The position numbers were made by a program, and so were the translations under genes. Source: Burkholderia vietnamiensis LMG 10929 (GTDB lineage Bacteria > Pseudomonadota > Gammaproteobacteria > Burkholderiales > Burkholderiaceae). Taken from it: DNA of 64,000 nt. The first letter of the stretch is position 1, and every line of letters starts with the position of its first letter. Below the pieces are notes generated by a model that did no database searches, was not told the origin of the DNA, and saw only the letters and a list, made by a program, of their open reading frames with translations. Below, one piece after another: positions 41,561 through 50,525 of this stretch. Location of the stretch: contig NZ_CP009631.1 in the NCBI RefSeq assembly GCF_000959445.1, positions 1,674,001 through 1,738,000 of the forward strand, read 5' to 3'.

Positions 41561-41590
41561 AAAAACGTGTCCTGTCGTTGAGGCGGCCGG

Positions 41591-42511
41591 TCAGACCCAG
41601 TCGCGCGGCACGAGGAATTCCGCGAGACGCGCTTCCGCCGAGCCGGGCGCCGGTTGCCAGTCGTAGCGCCAGGTGGCCACCGGCGGCATCGACATCAGGA
41701 TCGACTCGGTCCGGCCGCCGCTTTGCAGCCCGAACAGCGTGCCGCGGTCGAACACCAGGTTGAATTCGACGTAGCGGCCGCGCCGGTACGCCTGGAACTC
41801 GCGCTCGTGCTCGCCGTACGGCAGCGCCGCGCGGCGCTCGACGATCGGCAGATACGCGTTCAGGAACGCGTCGCCGACGCTTTGCATCATCTCAAACGAG
41901 CGTTCGAAACCGGGTTCCGAGAAATCGTCGAAGAAGATCCCGCCGATGCCGCGCGTCTCGTTGCGGTGCTTCAGGAAGAAGTACTCGTCGCACCAGGTCT
42001 TGAAGCGCGGGTAGAGCTCGGCGCCGAACGGGTCGAGCGCGGCCTTGCAGGTCTGGTGGAAATGCCGCGCGTCGTCCTCGAACGGATAAACCGGTGTCAG
42101 ATCCATGCCGCCGCCGAACCAGAAGACCGGCGCTTCGCCGGGCTTCGTCGCGATCAGCATGCGCACGTTCATGTGGACGGTCGGGCAGTACGGGTTGCGC
42201 GGGTGCAGCACCAGCGACACGCCGAGCGCCTCGAAGCCGCGGCCGGCCAGCTGCGGGCGCGCGGCGCTCGCCGACGGCGGCAGCGCATCGCCCGCGACGT
42301 CGGAAAAACCGATGCCCGCGCGCTCGAACACGCGGCCGCCTTCGAGAATCCGCGTGCAGCCGCCGCCGCGCAGCCGCTCTTCAGGGCCGCGCTGCCACGC
42401 GTCGGTCGCGAGCGGCGTGCCGTCGAGCGCGCCGAGCGCGTCGGCGATGCGTGTCTGCAGGCCCTGGAGATACGTGCGCACGCGCGCTACGTCGTAGGTC
42501 GAATCGGTCAT
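41591..42511 (-). CDS. hemF: Oxygen-dependent coproporphyrinogen III oxidase
   Basis: This 306-residue enzyme performs aerobic decarboxylation of coproporphyrinogen III in haem synthesis. The signatures are [16 protein letters not shown] near the N-terminus, [51 protein letters not shown] and [18 protein letters not shown]. The start at [11 protein letters not shown] is preferred; the upstream frame to 42571 is unconserved. nadD begins in the same frame directly after its stop codon, so reading would continue if the stop were suppressed. Confidence 0.97.
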   Translation of the reverse strand: MTDSTYDVARVRTYLQGLQTRIADALGALDGTPLATDAWQRGPEERLRGGGCTRILEGGRVFERAGIGFSDVAGDALPPSASAARPQLAGRGFEALGVSLVLHPRNPYCPTVHMNVRMLIATKPGEAPVFWFGGGMDLTPVYPFEDDARHFHQTCKAALDPFGAELYPRFKTWCDEYFFLKHRNETRGIGGIFFDDFSEPGFERSFEMMQSVGDAFLNAYLPIVERRAALPYGEHEREFQAYRRGRYVEFNLVFDRGTLFGLQSGGRTESILMSMPPVATWRYDWQPAPGSAEARLAEFLVPRDWV

Positions 42512-42629
42512 GTCTGGACTGGGCGCTCCCGCCGCAGGCGGGAGTCGCAAAAAAGGACGTCTGCCGGCCATTCTAGCGAACCCGGCAGCAGGGGCCGCCG
42601 GCTGCTCGCGCGGCGCGGCGGTGGCGGCA

Positions 42630-43907
42630 TCACGTGCTCTTGCGGTTCAGCGCGCGAAAGCCGATGTCGCGGCGGTACTGCATGCCTTCGAAATTGATCT
42701 GGTTGATCGCGTCGTACGCATGCTGCTGCGCTTCGCGCACCGAATCGGCGAGGCCGACCACGCACAGCACGCGGCCGCCGGACGTGACGAGCTTGTCGCC
42801 GTCGAGCGTCGTGCCCGCATGGAACGTCACCGCCTGCTCGGTTTCGGCCGGGATGCCGTTGATGCGGTCGCCCTTGCGCGGCGCGTCCGGATAGCCGTGC
42901 GCGGCGAGCACCACGCCGAGCGCGGTGCGGCGATCCCAGTCGAGCTCGACCGTGTCGAGCGTGCCCGCGATCGCCTGTTCGACGACCTTCGAGAAATCGC
43001 TCTTCAGGCGCGCCATGATCGGCTGCGTCTCGGGGTCGCCCATCCGGCAGTTGAATTCGAGCGTGCGCGGATTGCCGTCCTTGTCGATCATCAGGCCCGC
43101 ATACAGGAAGCCCGTGAAGCGGATGCCGTCCTTCTCCATGCCGCGCACCGTCGGCATGATGATCTCGCGCATCACGCGCGCATGCATTTGCGGCGTGACG
43201 ATCGGCGCGGGCGAATACGCGCCCATGCCGCCCGTGTTCGGGCCGCGGTCCTCGTCGAGCAGGCGCTTGTGGTCCTGGCTGGACGCGAGCGCGAGCGCAT
43301 GCTTGCCGTCGACCATCACGATGAAGCTCGCTTCCTCGCCGTCGAGGAATTCCTCGATCACGACGCGCGCGCCCGCATCGCCGAGCTTGTTGCCCGACAG
43401 CATCATGTCGACTGCCGCGTGCGCCTCTTCCAGCGTCATCGCGACGACCACGCCCTTGCCGGCCGCGAGGCCGTCGGCCTTCACGACGATCGGCGCGCCC
43501 TTGGCGTCGAGGTACGCGTGCGCGGCGGCTGCATCGGAGAAGGTTTCGTAGTCGGCGGTCGGAATGCCGTGGCGCTTCATGAACGCCTTCGCGAAATCCT
43601 TCGAGCTTTCGAGCTGCGCGGCTTCGCGGGTCGGGCCGAACACCTTCAGGCCGCGCGCGCGGAACAGGTTGACGATGCCGGCCGCGAGCGGCGCTTCCGG
43701 CCCCACCAGCGTGAACGCGACGCCTTCGCTTTCCGCGAAATCGGCCAGTGCGTCGAGCGACGTGATGTCGACGTTCTTCAGACGCTCGTCCTGCGCCGTG
43801 CCGCCATTGCCGGGCGCGACGTAGACCATCTGGACGCGCGGCGATTGCGCGAGCTTCCACGCCAGCGCATGTTCGCGGCCGCCGGAACCGACGACGAGTA
43901 GTTTCAT
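42630..43907 (-). CDS. purD: Phosphoribosylamine-glycine ligase
   Basis: This 425-residue ATP-grasp enzyme makes GAR in purine synthesis. It has the PurD N-domain [19 protein letters not shown] and APGNGGTAQ. The ATP-binding [14 protein letters not shown] and the signature block [13 protein letters not shown] are visible, as is the metal-binding [12 protein letters not shown]. The C-terminal domain is [13 protein letters not shown]...[11 protein letters not shown]. It lies 105 bp from yebC and 118 bp from hemF on the same strand. Confidence 0.98.
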   Translation of the reverse strand: MKLLVVGSGGREHALAWKLAQSPRVQMVYVAPGNGGTAQDERLKNVDITSLDALADFAESEGVAFTLVGPEAPLAAGIVNLFRARGLKVFGPTREAAQLESSKDFAKAFMKRHGIPTADYETFSDAAAAHAYLDAKGAPIVVKADGLAAGKGVVVAMTLEEAHAAVDMMLSGNKLGDAGARVVIEEFLDGEEASFIVMVDGKHALALASSQDHKRLLDEDRGPNTGGMGAYSPAPIVTPQMHARVMREIIMPTVRGMEKDGIRFTGFLYAGLMIDKDGNPRTLEFNCRMGDPETQPIMARLKSDFSKVVEQAIAGTLDTVELDWDRRTALGVVLAAHGYPDAPRKGDRINGIPAETEQAVTFHAGTTLDGDKLVTSGGRVLCVVGLADSVREAQQHAYDAINQINFEGMQYRRDIGFRALNRKST

Positions 43908-44012
43908 GGGATTCCCCGCAGACTAGAAAACAGGGCGGCCGGCACGCTCAGGCGCGCCGGCCGCGAAATCGGTCGGGCCGCCGTCGCCACGAGGCGCACG
44001 GCGGCCGGCATC

Positions 44013-44741
44013 TCATTCCTCGACGATGACGGCGTTCGTATACACCTCCTGCACGTCGTCGAGGTTCTCGAGCGCGTCCAGGAGCTTCTGCATCTTCGCC
44101 GCATCGTCGCCGGTGAATTCGACTTCGTTCTGCGGCTTCATCGTCACTTCGGCGAGTTCGGCCTTGAAGCCGGCGGCTTCGAGCGCATCCTTCACCGCCG
44201 AGAACGCCTGCCAGTCGCACAGCACTTCGATCGAGCCGTCGTCGTTGGTGCTGACGTCGTCCGCGCCGGCCTCGAGCGCCGCTTCCATCAGCGCATCTTC
44301 CGACGTGCCGGGCGCGAACAGGAACTGGCCCACGTGATCGAACATGAACGCGACCGAGCCGTCGGTGCCCATGTTGCCGCCGAACTTCGAGAACGCGTGG
44401 CGGACTTCGGCGACCGTGCGCGTGCGGTTGTCGGTCAGCGTGTCGACGATGATCGCCGCGCCGTTGATGCCGTAGCCTTCGTAACGGATTTCTTCGTAGT
44501 TCGCGCCGTCCGCGCCGCCGACGCCGCGGTCGATCGCGCGCTTGACGTTGTCCTTCGGCATGTTCGCGTCGGCCGCCTTGTCGACCGCGAGACGCAGCCG
44601 CGGGTTCGAGCTCGCGTCGCCGCCGCCGAGGCGCGCCGCGACCTGGATTTCCTTGATCAGGCGGGTCCAGATCTTGCCGCGCTTCGCGTCGGCCGCTGCC
44701 TTCTTATGCTTGATGTTGGCCCATTTCGAATGACCAGCCAT
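44013..44741 (-). CDS. yebC: YebC/PmpR family transcriptional regulator (TACO1-like)
   Basis: This 242-residue protein begins [20 protein letters not shown] and has the conserved NIKHRK and GRIFTKL-equivalent ([11 protein letters not shown]). [21 protein letters not shown] and [19 protein letters not shown] are family hallmarks. An acidic C-terminus ([11 protein letters not shown]) follows. It was originally described as a DNA-binding regulator. Related proteins are now linked to translation of proline-rich stretches, which would suit the proline-rich FtsK, KdpD and PRC proteins here (inference only). Confidence 0.95.
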
Positions 44742-44945
44742 ACCTTTCTCCGTGCCCGGGCGCGTGGCGCGGGCGATTGTGCCAATGTGTCGTTGAATCG
44801 GCGGCCGTATCGGCGGGCGTGATGCCGCGGGGCCGCGCGTGTCGAGTGGAACGGGATTTTATCACGCGCAGACCGTCGCTTCGGGGCCGCCGCGCTTGGC
44901 CGAACGGCCGGCGCGGGGCCGTGCGGCCCCGTGCGGCAATGCGGG
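44742..44945. other. 204 bp gap between upp and yebC
   Basis: It includes a GC-rich hairpin (GGGGCCG/CGGCCCC near 44916-44931) just after the upp stop, without a T tract. The rest should contain the yebC promoter. No gene is seen. Confidence 0.4.
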
Positions 44946-45596
44946 TCAGTTCTTGGTGCCGAACAGGCGGTCGCCCGCGTCGCCGAGGCCCGGCACGATG
45001 TACGCGTGCTCGTTCAGGTGCGAATCGAGCGACGCGACGTACAGCTTCACGTCCGGATGGGCGTCCTGGAACACCTGCACGCCCTCGGGCGCGGCGACCA
45101 GCGCGACGAAAACGATGTTCGCGGCCGGCACGTTGCGGCGCTTGAGCACGTCCACCGCATGCACGGCCGAATAGCCGGTCGCGACCATCGGGTCGCACAG
45201 GATGAACACGCGGTCTTCCAGGTCGGGCAGGCGCACCAGGTATTCGACCGGGCGGTGGTCGTCGGCGCGGTACACGCCGATGTGGCCGACGCGCGCCGAC
45301 GGCACGAGGTCGAGCAGGCCGTCCGACATCCCGATGCCGGCCCGCAGCACCGGCACGATCGCGAGCTTCTTGCCCGCGATCACCGGCGCGTCGACCTCGA
45401 CGAGCGGCGTGGCGACGCGCCTGGTCGTGATCGGCAGGTTGCGGGTGATCTCGTAGCCCATCAGCAGCGTGATCTCGCGCAGCAGCTCGCGGAACGTGCG
45501 CGTCGACGTGTCCTTGTCGCGCATGTGGGTCAGCTTGTGCTGGATCAGCGGGTGATCGAGGATGAAGAGATTCGGGAAACGGCTGTCCTGTTTCAT
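44946..45596 (-). CDS. upp: Uracil phosphoribosyltransferase
   Basis: This 216-residue salvage enzyme makes UMP from uracil and PRPP. The start [21 protein letters not shown] is standard. The uracil/PRPP site is [19 protein letters not shown], and [18 protein letters not shown] and [17 protein letters not shown] are characteristic. It is divergent from the SDR gene across a 228 bp gap. Confidence 0.97.
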   Translation of the reverse strand: MKQDSRFPNLFILDHPLIQHKLTHMRDKDTSTRTFRELLREITLLMGYEITRNLPITTRRVATPLVEVDAPVIAGKKLAIVPVLRAGIGMSDGLLDLVPSARVGHIGVYRADDHRPVEYLVRLPDLEDRVFILCDPMVATGYSAVHAVDVLKRRNVPAANIVFVALVAAPEGVQVFQDAHPDVKLYVASLDSHLNEHAYIVPGLGDAGDRLFGTKN

Positions 45597-45824
45597 GACG
45601 GGGTGCCTTGACGGCAAAAGGGAATGGGGGGCGAAGCCGGCGCCGGGCCGGCCGTCGCCGATGGCCGCAATTTTACCAAGGCGGGCCAGCCGATCCGGAT
45701 ATTATCGACGTCTCACGACAATCCGCGCGCCGCACCGGCCGGCGCCCGCCCGTTCGCGACCGTTCGCCGGTCCGGCGCCGCGGGCCGGCCTACCGCGGCG
45801 TGCGTCGCCATGAAGGAATCGACG

Positions 45825-46604
45825 ATGGATCTCGGCATCGCAGGAAAGACCGCGCTCGTCTGCGCGGCGAGCAAGGGCCTCGGGCGCGGCTGCGCGGAAG
45901 CGCTGGCCGCCGAAGGCGTGAACCTCGTGATCGTCGCGCGCACGCGCGACACGCTCGAGCGAACCGCGGACGAGATCCGCGCGGCGTCGAACGTGTCGGT
46001 CGCCACGGTCGCGTGCGACATCACGACGCCCGACGGCCGCGCGGCCGCGCTCGCCGCGTGCCCGCAGCCGGACATTCTCGTGAACAATGCCGGCGGCCCG
46101 CCGCCCGGCGACTTCCGCGACTTCTCGCACGACGACTGGATCCGCGCGCTCGAGTCGAACATGCTGACGCCGATCGAACTGATCCGCGCGACCGTCGACG
46201 GGATGATCGCGCGCGGCTTCGGCCGCATCGTCAACATCACCAGCTCGGCCGTGAAGGCGCCGATCGACGTGCTCGCGCTGTCCAACGGCGCGCGCTCGGG
46301 GCTGACCGGCTTCGTCGCGGGCCTCGCGCGCAAGGTGGTCGGGCAGGGCGTGACGATCAACAACCTGCTGCCGGGGCTGTTCGACACCGACCGGATCGCG
46401 ACCACGCTTGCCGCGGCGGCGAACGCGCAGGGCGTGACGGTCGACGAGCTGCGCGCGCGCCGCACGCGGGACATCCCGGCCGGGCGGCTCGGCACGCGCG
46501 CCGAATTCGGCGCGGCATGCGCGTTCCTGTGCAGCGTGCATGCCGGCTACATCACGGGCCAGAACTGGCTGCTCGACGGCGGCGCCTATCCGGGCACGTT
46601 CTGA
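45825..46604 (+). CDS. SDR-family oxidoreductase
   Basis: This 259-residue short-chain dehydrogenase has the cofactor motif [18 protein letters not shown] (a TGxxxGxG variant, AASKGLG). NNAGGPPPG is present. The catalytic Ser lies in [10 protein letters not shown]. The usual YxxxK position reads ALSNGARSG (Leu/Asn in place of the Tyr), an atypical site shared by the FabG-like subgroup with GGPPPG and [10 protein letters not shown] motifs. The start at [11 protein letters not shown] is chosen because AAGGA lies 7 bp upstream; ATG 45810 is an alternative. It is 52 bp upstream of mgsA on the same strand. The substrate is unknown. Confidence 0.88.
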   Translation: MDLGIAGKTALVCAASKGLGRGCAEALAAEGVNLVIVARTRDTLERTADEIRAASNVSVATVACDITTPDGRAAALAACPQPDILVNNAGGPPPGDFRDFSHDDWIRALESNMLTPIELIRATVDGMIARGFGRIVNITSSAVKAPIDVLALSNGARSGLTGFVAGLARKVVGQGVTINNLLPGLFDTDRIATTLAAAANAQGVTVDELRARRTRDIPAGRLGTRAEFGAACAFLCSVHAGYITGQNWLLDGGAYPGTF

Positions 46605-46656
46605 GCCGCCGCGCCGCTTCCCCCACGACGACAACCGTACCAAGAAGGAATCGCAG

Positions 46657-47049
46657 ATGAGCAAACCCCGCATCGCATTGATCGCGCACGACGCGAAGAA
46701 GGACGAGATCGTCGCGCTCGCGGGCCAGTACCGCGACACGCTCGCGCAATGCCGGCTGGTCGCGACGGGCACGACCGGCGGGCGCATCGCGGCCGCGCAC
46801 GGGCTCGAGGTCGAGCGCAAGCTGTCGGGGCCGCTCGGCGGCGATCTCCAGATCGGCGCCGAGCTGGCCGACGGCCGCGTCGACGTCGTCGTGTTCCTGC
46901 GCGACCCGATGACCGCGCAGCCGCACGATCCCGATATCACCGCGCTGGTGCGCGCGTGCGACGTGCACGACGTGCCGGTCGCGACCAACGTCGCCACCGC
47001 GCGGATGCTGCTCGACGATCTGGCGCGCAACATGCAGGACGTCTGCTAG
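46657..47049 (+). CDS. mgsA: Methylglyoxal synthase
   Basis: This 130-residue enzyme converts dihydroxyacetone phosphate to methylglyoxal and phosphate. Motifs are [37 protein letters not shown] and the catalytic-Asp block [15 protein letters not shown], followed by [11 protein letters not shown] good AAGAAGGAA ribosome site precedes the ATG. It may be co-transcribed with the SDR and, across a repeat-bearing gap, with the quinone oxidoreductase. Reductases near MgsA could relate to aldehyde detoxification (inference). Confidence 0.96.
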   Translation: MSKPRIALIAHDAKKDEIVALAGQYRDTLAQCRLVATGTTGGRIAAAHGLEVERKLSGPLGGDLQIGAELADGRVDVVVFLRDPMTAQPHDPDITALVRACDVHDVPVATNVATARMLLDDLARNMQDVC

Positions 47050-47110
47050 GCCCGCTTGCCCCTGCTCGCGGCAGGGCCGTGCGCTGCGCGCGGCGACGCG
47101 CGAGAATCGG

Positions 47111-47145
47111 GCGTCAGGCGTCAGGCGTCAGGCGTCGGGCGTCGG
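47111..47145. repeat. Tandem array, 5 copies of GCGTCAG/GCGTCGG
   Basis: Three GCGTCAG and two GCGTCGG 7-bp units run without a break between mgsA and the quinone oxidoreductase gene. Confidence 0.93.
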
Positions 47146-47247
47146 ACTGCGCGACGGCCGCCGGCGCGTGCCTGCACCGGCCGTCGCCGGCCCGCGCGGC
47201 GGCGCGCGAACCTTCCCTTCAAGCATTCACCAACGAGGAGCGAAACG

Positions 47248-48222
47248 ATGCCGAAAGCAATCCGATACGACCAGCCGGGCGGCCCGGAGGTGATGAAGTG
47301 GGTCGATGTCGAAGTCGGCGAGCCGAAGGCGGGCGAGGTCCGCATCCGGCAGCACGCGGTCGGCCTCAACTACATCGACGTGTATTTCCGCACGGGCCTC
47401 TATCCGCAACCGCTGCCCGGCGGCCTCGGCATGGAGGCGGCCGGCGAAGTGACGGCCGTCGGCGAGGGCGTGAGCGCGCTCAAGGCCGGCGACCGCGTCG
47501 CCTACGTCGGCCAGCCGCCCGGCGCGTATGCGCAGGAGCGCGTGATGCCGGCCGAGCGGCTCGTGAAGCTGCCCGACGCGCTCGGCTACGACGACGCGGC
47601 GTCGGTGATGCTCCAGGGGCTCACCGCCCACTACCTGCTGCGCCGCACCTATCCGGTGAAGGCCGGCGACACCATCCTGATCCATGCGGCGGCCGGCGGG
47701 GTCGGGCTGCTCGTGTGCCAGTGGGCGAAGGCGCTCGGCGCGACCGTGATCGGCACGGTCGGCTCCGACGAGAAGGCCGCGCTGGCGAGCGCGCACGGCT
47801 GCGATCATCCGATCGTCTACACGCGCGAGAACTTCACGCAGCGCGTGAAGGAGATCACCAATGGCGCGGGCGTGCCGGTGGTCTACGACTCGATCGGCAA
47901 GGACACCTACATCGGCTCGCTCGACTGCCTCGCGCCGCTCGGCTACTTCGTCAGCTTCGGCAATGCGTCGGGGCCGCTGCCGCCGATCGACTCGAAGGAA
48001 TTCTCGTCGCGCGGCTCGCTGTTCTTCACGCGCCCGACGCTGTTCTCGTACATCGCGAAGCGCGCCGATCTCGAAGCCGCGGCCGCCGAGCTGTTCGACG
48101 TGATCCTGTCGGGCAAGGTGAAGACCAGCATCAACCAGCGCTATCCGCTCGCGGAAGTCGGCCGCGCGCACGCCGACCTCGAGTCGCGCAAGACCACCGG
48201 CTCGACCGTCCTCGTGCCGTGA
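47248..48222 (+). CDS. NADPH:quinone oxidoreductase (zeta-crystallin type)
   Basis: This 324-residue zinc-free medium-chain dehydrogenase/reductase begins MPKAIRYDQPGGPEVMKWVD. The quinone reductase signature is GLNYIDVYFRTGLYP. The Rossmann fold is IHAAAGGVGLLVCQWAKALG, followed by VIGTVGSDEKAALA. It ends FDVILSGKVKTSINQRYPL, typical of QorA-like proteins. GAGGAG lies 7 bp before the ATG, which decides the start. The likely reaction is one-electron or carbonyl reduction using NADPH. Confidence 0.93.
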   Translation: MPKAIRYDQPGGPEVMKWVDVEVGEPKAGEVRIRQHAVGLNYIDVYFRTGLYPQPLPGGLGMEAAGEVTAVGEGVSALKAGDRVAYVGQPPGAYAQERVMPAERLVKLPDALGYDDAASVMLQGLTAHYLLRRTYPVKAGDTILIHAAAGGVGLLVCQWAKALGATVIGTVGSDEKAALASAHGCDHPIVYTRENFTQRVKEITNGAGVPVVYDSIGKDTYIGSLDCLAPLGYFVSFGNASGPLPPIDSKEFSSRGSLFFTRPTLFSYIAKRADLEAAAAELFDVILSGKVKTSINQRYPLAEVGRAHADLESRKTTGSTVLVP

Positions 48223-48230
48223 CGCCGCGC

Positions 48231-48259
48231 CTGCGTGCCGGCGCTGCGCCGGCACGCAG
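48231..48259 (+). terminator. Strong hairpin after quinone oxidoreductase
   Basis: CTGCGTGCCGGCG (48231-48243) pairs with CGCCGGCACGCAG (48247-48259) around a CTG loop, 13 perfect bp. A second inverted repeat (CGCCGGCGGC/GCCGCCGGCG) lies at about 48269-48300. Neither has a T tract, so termination is likely but not certain. Confidence 0.55.
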
Positions 48260-48381
48260 CGTGGCGACGCCGGCGGCGGCCGAACGTGCGGCCGCCGGCG
48301 CCTCTTCGATTCCCTCGCTCCCGCGCGCCGGCCATCTCGCCGCTGCTGCGCCGGCCGCTCGCCGCGCGCCGCGTTTACGCG

Positions 48382-48436
48382 TTTTTTATACCGCCCCGAT
48401 CACCTTTGACCCGTCCTTTACGCACGTTCCCATAAG
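48382..48436 (+). promoter_or_regulatory. Likely kdp promoter/KdpE region
   Basis: A T-rich TTTTTTATACC sits before CCCCGATCACC. TTGACC at 48406-48411 could be a -35, with CATAAG 19 bp on as a poor -10. Response-regulator-dependent promoters often have such weak hexamers. The T-rich element is a plausible KdpE site by resemblance and position only. Confidence 0.35.
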
Positions 48437-48474
48437 GTTCTAGTCGTCCGATTACGACGACGGAGAACACAAAA

Positions 48475-48582
48475 ATGGATGGGGTTTTCATCGGCGCACT
48501 GGTGCTGTTCACCGCGCTGATCCTCGGCTTGCTTGCCGGTTGCGAGAAGCTCGCGCAATCCGGCCGCGGGGGACGCGCATGA
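48475..48582 (+). CDS. 35-residue membrane miniprotein at the head of the kdp operon
   Basis: [18 protein letters not shown] is a single transmembrane helix followed by [17 protein letters not shown]. The gene is too short for routine detection. Its TGA overlaps the kdpF ATG (ATGA), and CGGAGAA precedes its own ATG. Small proteins of this shape, one helix then a CE(K/R)L motif, precede kdpF in several proteobacteria and are often misannotated as potassium-transport ATPase. A role in Kdp assembly is inference. Confidence 0.7.
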   Translation: MDGVFIGALVLFTALILGLLAGCEKLAQSGRGGRA

Positions 48583-48671
48583 CCTGGATGCTTTGGCTCG
48601 CGGGCGCCTCGACGGCCCTGCTGTTCGCGTATCTCGTGTTCGCGCTGCTGCGCGCGGAGGACATCGAATGA
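48579..48671 (+). CDS. kdpF: K(+)-transporting ATPase subunit F
   Basis: This 30-residue single-helix peptide reads [20 protein letters not shown] then [10 protein letters not shown]. This is the KdpF pattern, one hydrophobic helix ending in ALLRPExF/E. KdpF sits at the KdpA-lipid interface and stabilises the KdpFABC complex. It overlaps by 4 bp with the miniprotein gene upstream and with kdpA downstream. Confidence 0.9.
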   Translation: MTWMLWLAGASTALLFAYLVFALLRAEDIE

Positions 48672-50473
48672 ACGCGAACGACGTGTTTCAGATCGCGCTG
48701 TTCATCGTCGTGCTGCTCGCGGCCGCGGTGCCGGTCGCGCGTTACCTGACGGGCGTGATGGACGGCAGCTCGCGCGTGGTGCGCGTGTTCGGGCCGCTCG
48801 AGCGCGCGCTGTACCGCATCGCCGGCGTCGATGCGGGCACCGAGATGAACTGGAAGCAGTACGCGCTCGCGACGATCGCGTTCAACGCGCTCGGCGCGCT
48901 GTTCCTGTACGGGCTGCTGCGGCTGCAGGGCGTCCTGCCCGGCAATCCGCAGCAGTTCGGCGCGATGACGGCCGACGGCGCGTTCAACACCGCGGTCAGC
49001 TTCGTCACCAACACCAACTGGCAGGACTACACGCCCGAGCAGACCGTCAGCTATCTGACGCAGATGCTCGGCATGACCGTGCAGAACTTCCTGTCGGCCG
49101 CGACCGGGATCGTCGTCGTGATCGCGCTGATCCGCGGCTTCGCGCGCCATACGGCGCAGACGATCGGCAACTTCTGGGTCGACCTCACGCGCGTGACGCT
49201 GTACGTGCTCGTGCCGATGGCCGCGCTGGTCGCCGCGCTGCTGATGAGCCAGGGCGTGATCCAGAACATGAAGGCGTACCAGGACGTGCCGGTGCTGCAG
49301 GCGAGCACCTATGCGGCGCCGAAGCTCGACGCGCAGGGCAACGCGGTGAAGGACGACCACGGCAATCCGGTCACGGTGCCGACTCCGCTTGTCAAGCAGA
49401 CGCTCGCGATGGGACCGGTCGCGTCGCAGGAAGCGATCAAGATGCTCGGCACCAACGGCGGCGGCTTCTTCAACGCGAACTCCGCGCATCCGTACGAGAA
49501 CCCGACGCCGTTCGCGAACTTCGTGCAGATCTTCTCGATCCTGATCATCCCGGCCGCGCTGGCGCTGGTGTTCGGCCACATGATCGGCGATCGCCGGCAG
49601 GGTATCGCGGTGCTCGCGGCGATGACGGTCGCGTTCGCGATCGCGCTCGGCGTCGAGGTGAGCGCCGAGCAGGCCGGCAATCCGACGCTCGCGGCGCTGC
49701 ACGTCGACCAGCAGGCGAGCGCGCTGCAGCCGGGCGGCAACATGGAAGGCAAGGAGACGCGCTTCGGCATCGCGCAGACGGGCATCTTCACGGTCGCGAC
49801 CACCGCCGCGTCGTGCGGCGCAGTCGACACGATGCACGATTCGCTGACGCCGCTCGGCGGCCTCGTGCCGATGCTGCTGATGCAGCTCGGCGAGGTGATC
49901 TACGGCGGCGTCGGCTCCGGCCTTTACGGGATGCTCGTGTTCGCGCTGCTGGCGGTGTTCGTCGCGGGCCTGATGATCGGCCGCACGCCCGAATACGTCG
50001 GCAAGAAGATCGAGTCGTACGAGATGAAGATGGTGTCGATCGTCGTGCTGCTCACGCCGCTGCTCGTGCTGGTCGGCACGTCGATCGCGGTGCTCGCCGA
50101 CGCCGGTCGGGCCGGCATCGCGAACCCCGGCCCGCACGGCTTCTCGGAGATCCTGTACGCGTTCAGCTCGGCGGCGAACAACAACGGCAGCGCGTTCGCG
50201 GGCCTGACGGTCGGCACGCCGTTCTACAACTGGACGACCGCCATCGCGATGTGGTTCGGCCGCTTCGGCACGATCGTGCCGGTGCTGGCGATCGCCGGCT
50301 CGCTCGCCGCGAAGAAGCGCATCGCCGCGACGAGCGGCACGCTGCCCACGCATGGGCCGCTGTTCGTCGTGCTGCTGCTCGGCACCGTGCTGCTGGTGGG
50401 CGCGCTGACCTACGTGCCGGCGCTCGCGCTCGGGCCGGGCGTCGAGCACCTGATGATGTGGCTGGGCGCGTGA
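48668..50473 (+). CDS. kdpA: K(+)-transporting ATPase subunit A
   Basis: This 601-residue polytopic subunit forms the K+-selective pore (SKT superfamily fold). Selectivity-loop-like segments include [58 protein letters not shown] and [17 protein letters not shown], the four P-loop regions conserved in KdpA. The ATG overlaps the kdpF stop. Length is slightly above E. coli KdpA (557), because of longer loops. Confidence 0.97.
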   Translation: MNANDVFQIALFIVVLLAAAVPVARYLTGVMDGSSRVVRVFGPLERALYRIAGVDAGTEMNWKQYALATIAFNALGALFLYGLLRLQGVLPGNPQQFGAMTADGAFNTAVSFVTNTNWQDYTPEQTVSYLTQMLGMTVQNFLSAATGIVVVIALIRGFARHTAQTIGNFWVDLTRVTLYVLVPMAALVAALLMSQGVIQNMKAYQDVPVLQASTYAAPKLDAQGNAVKDDHGNPVTVPTPLVKQTLAMGPVASQEAIKMLGTNGGGFFNANSAHPYENPTPFANFVQIFSILIIPAALALVFGHMIGDRRQGIAVLAAMTVAFAIALGVEVSAEQAGNPTLAALHVDQQASALQPGGNMEGKETRFGIAQTGIFTVATTAASCGAVDTMHDSLTPLGGLVPMLLMQLGEVIYGGVGSGLYGMLVFALLAVFVAGLMIGRTPEYVGKKIESYEMKMVSIVVLLTPLLVLVGTSIAVLADAGRAGIANPGPHGFSEILYAFSSAANNNGSAFAGLTVGTPFYNWTTAIAMWFGRFGTIVPVLAIAGSLAAKKRIAATSGTLPTHGPLFVVLLLGTVLLVGALTYVPALALGPGVEHLMMWLGA

Positions 50474-50525
50474 CGCGCGCGCATCGCGACACGTTGACAA
50501 GACTGAAGAGATTGAAGAGATCGCC

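Noticed and set aside
44915..44932. GGGGCCG/CGGCCCC hairpin after upp as a terminator
   Set aside because: GC-rich inverted repeats are frequent at this base composition and there is no T tract in either direction; kept only as a remark.
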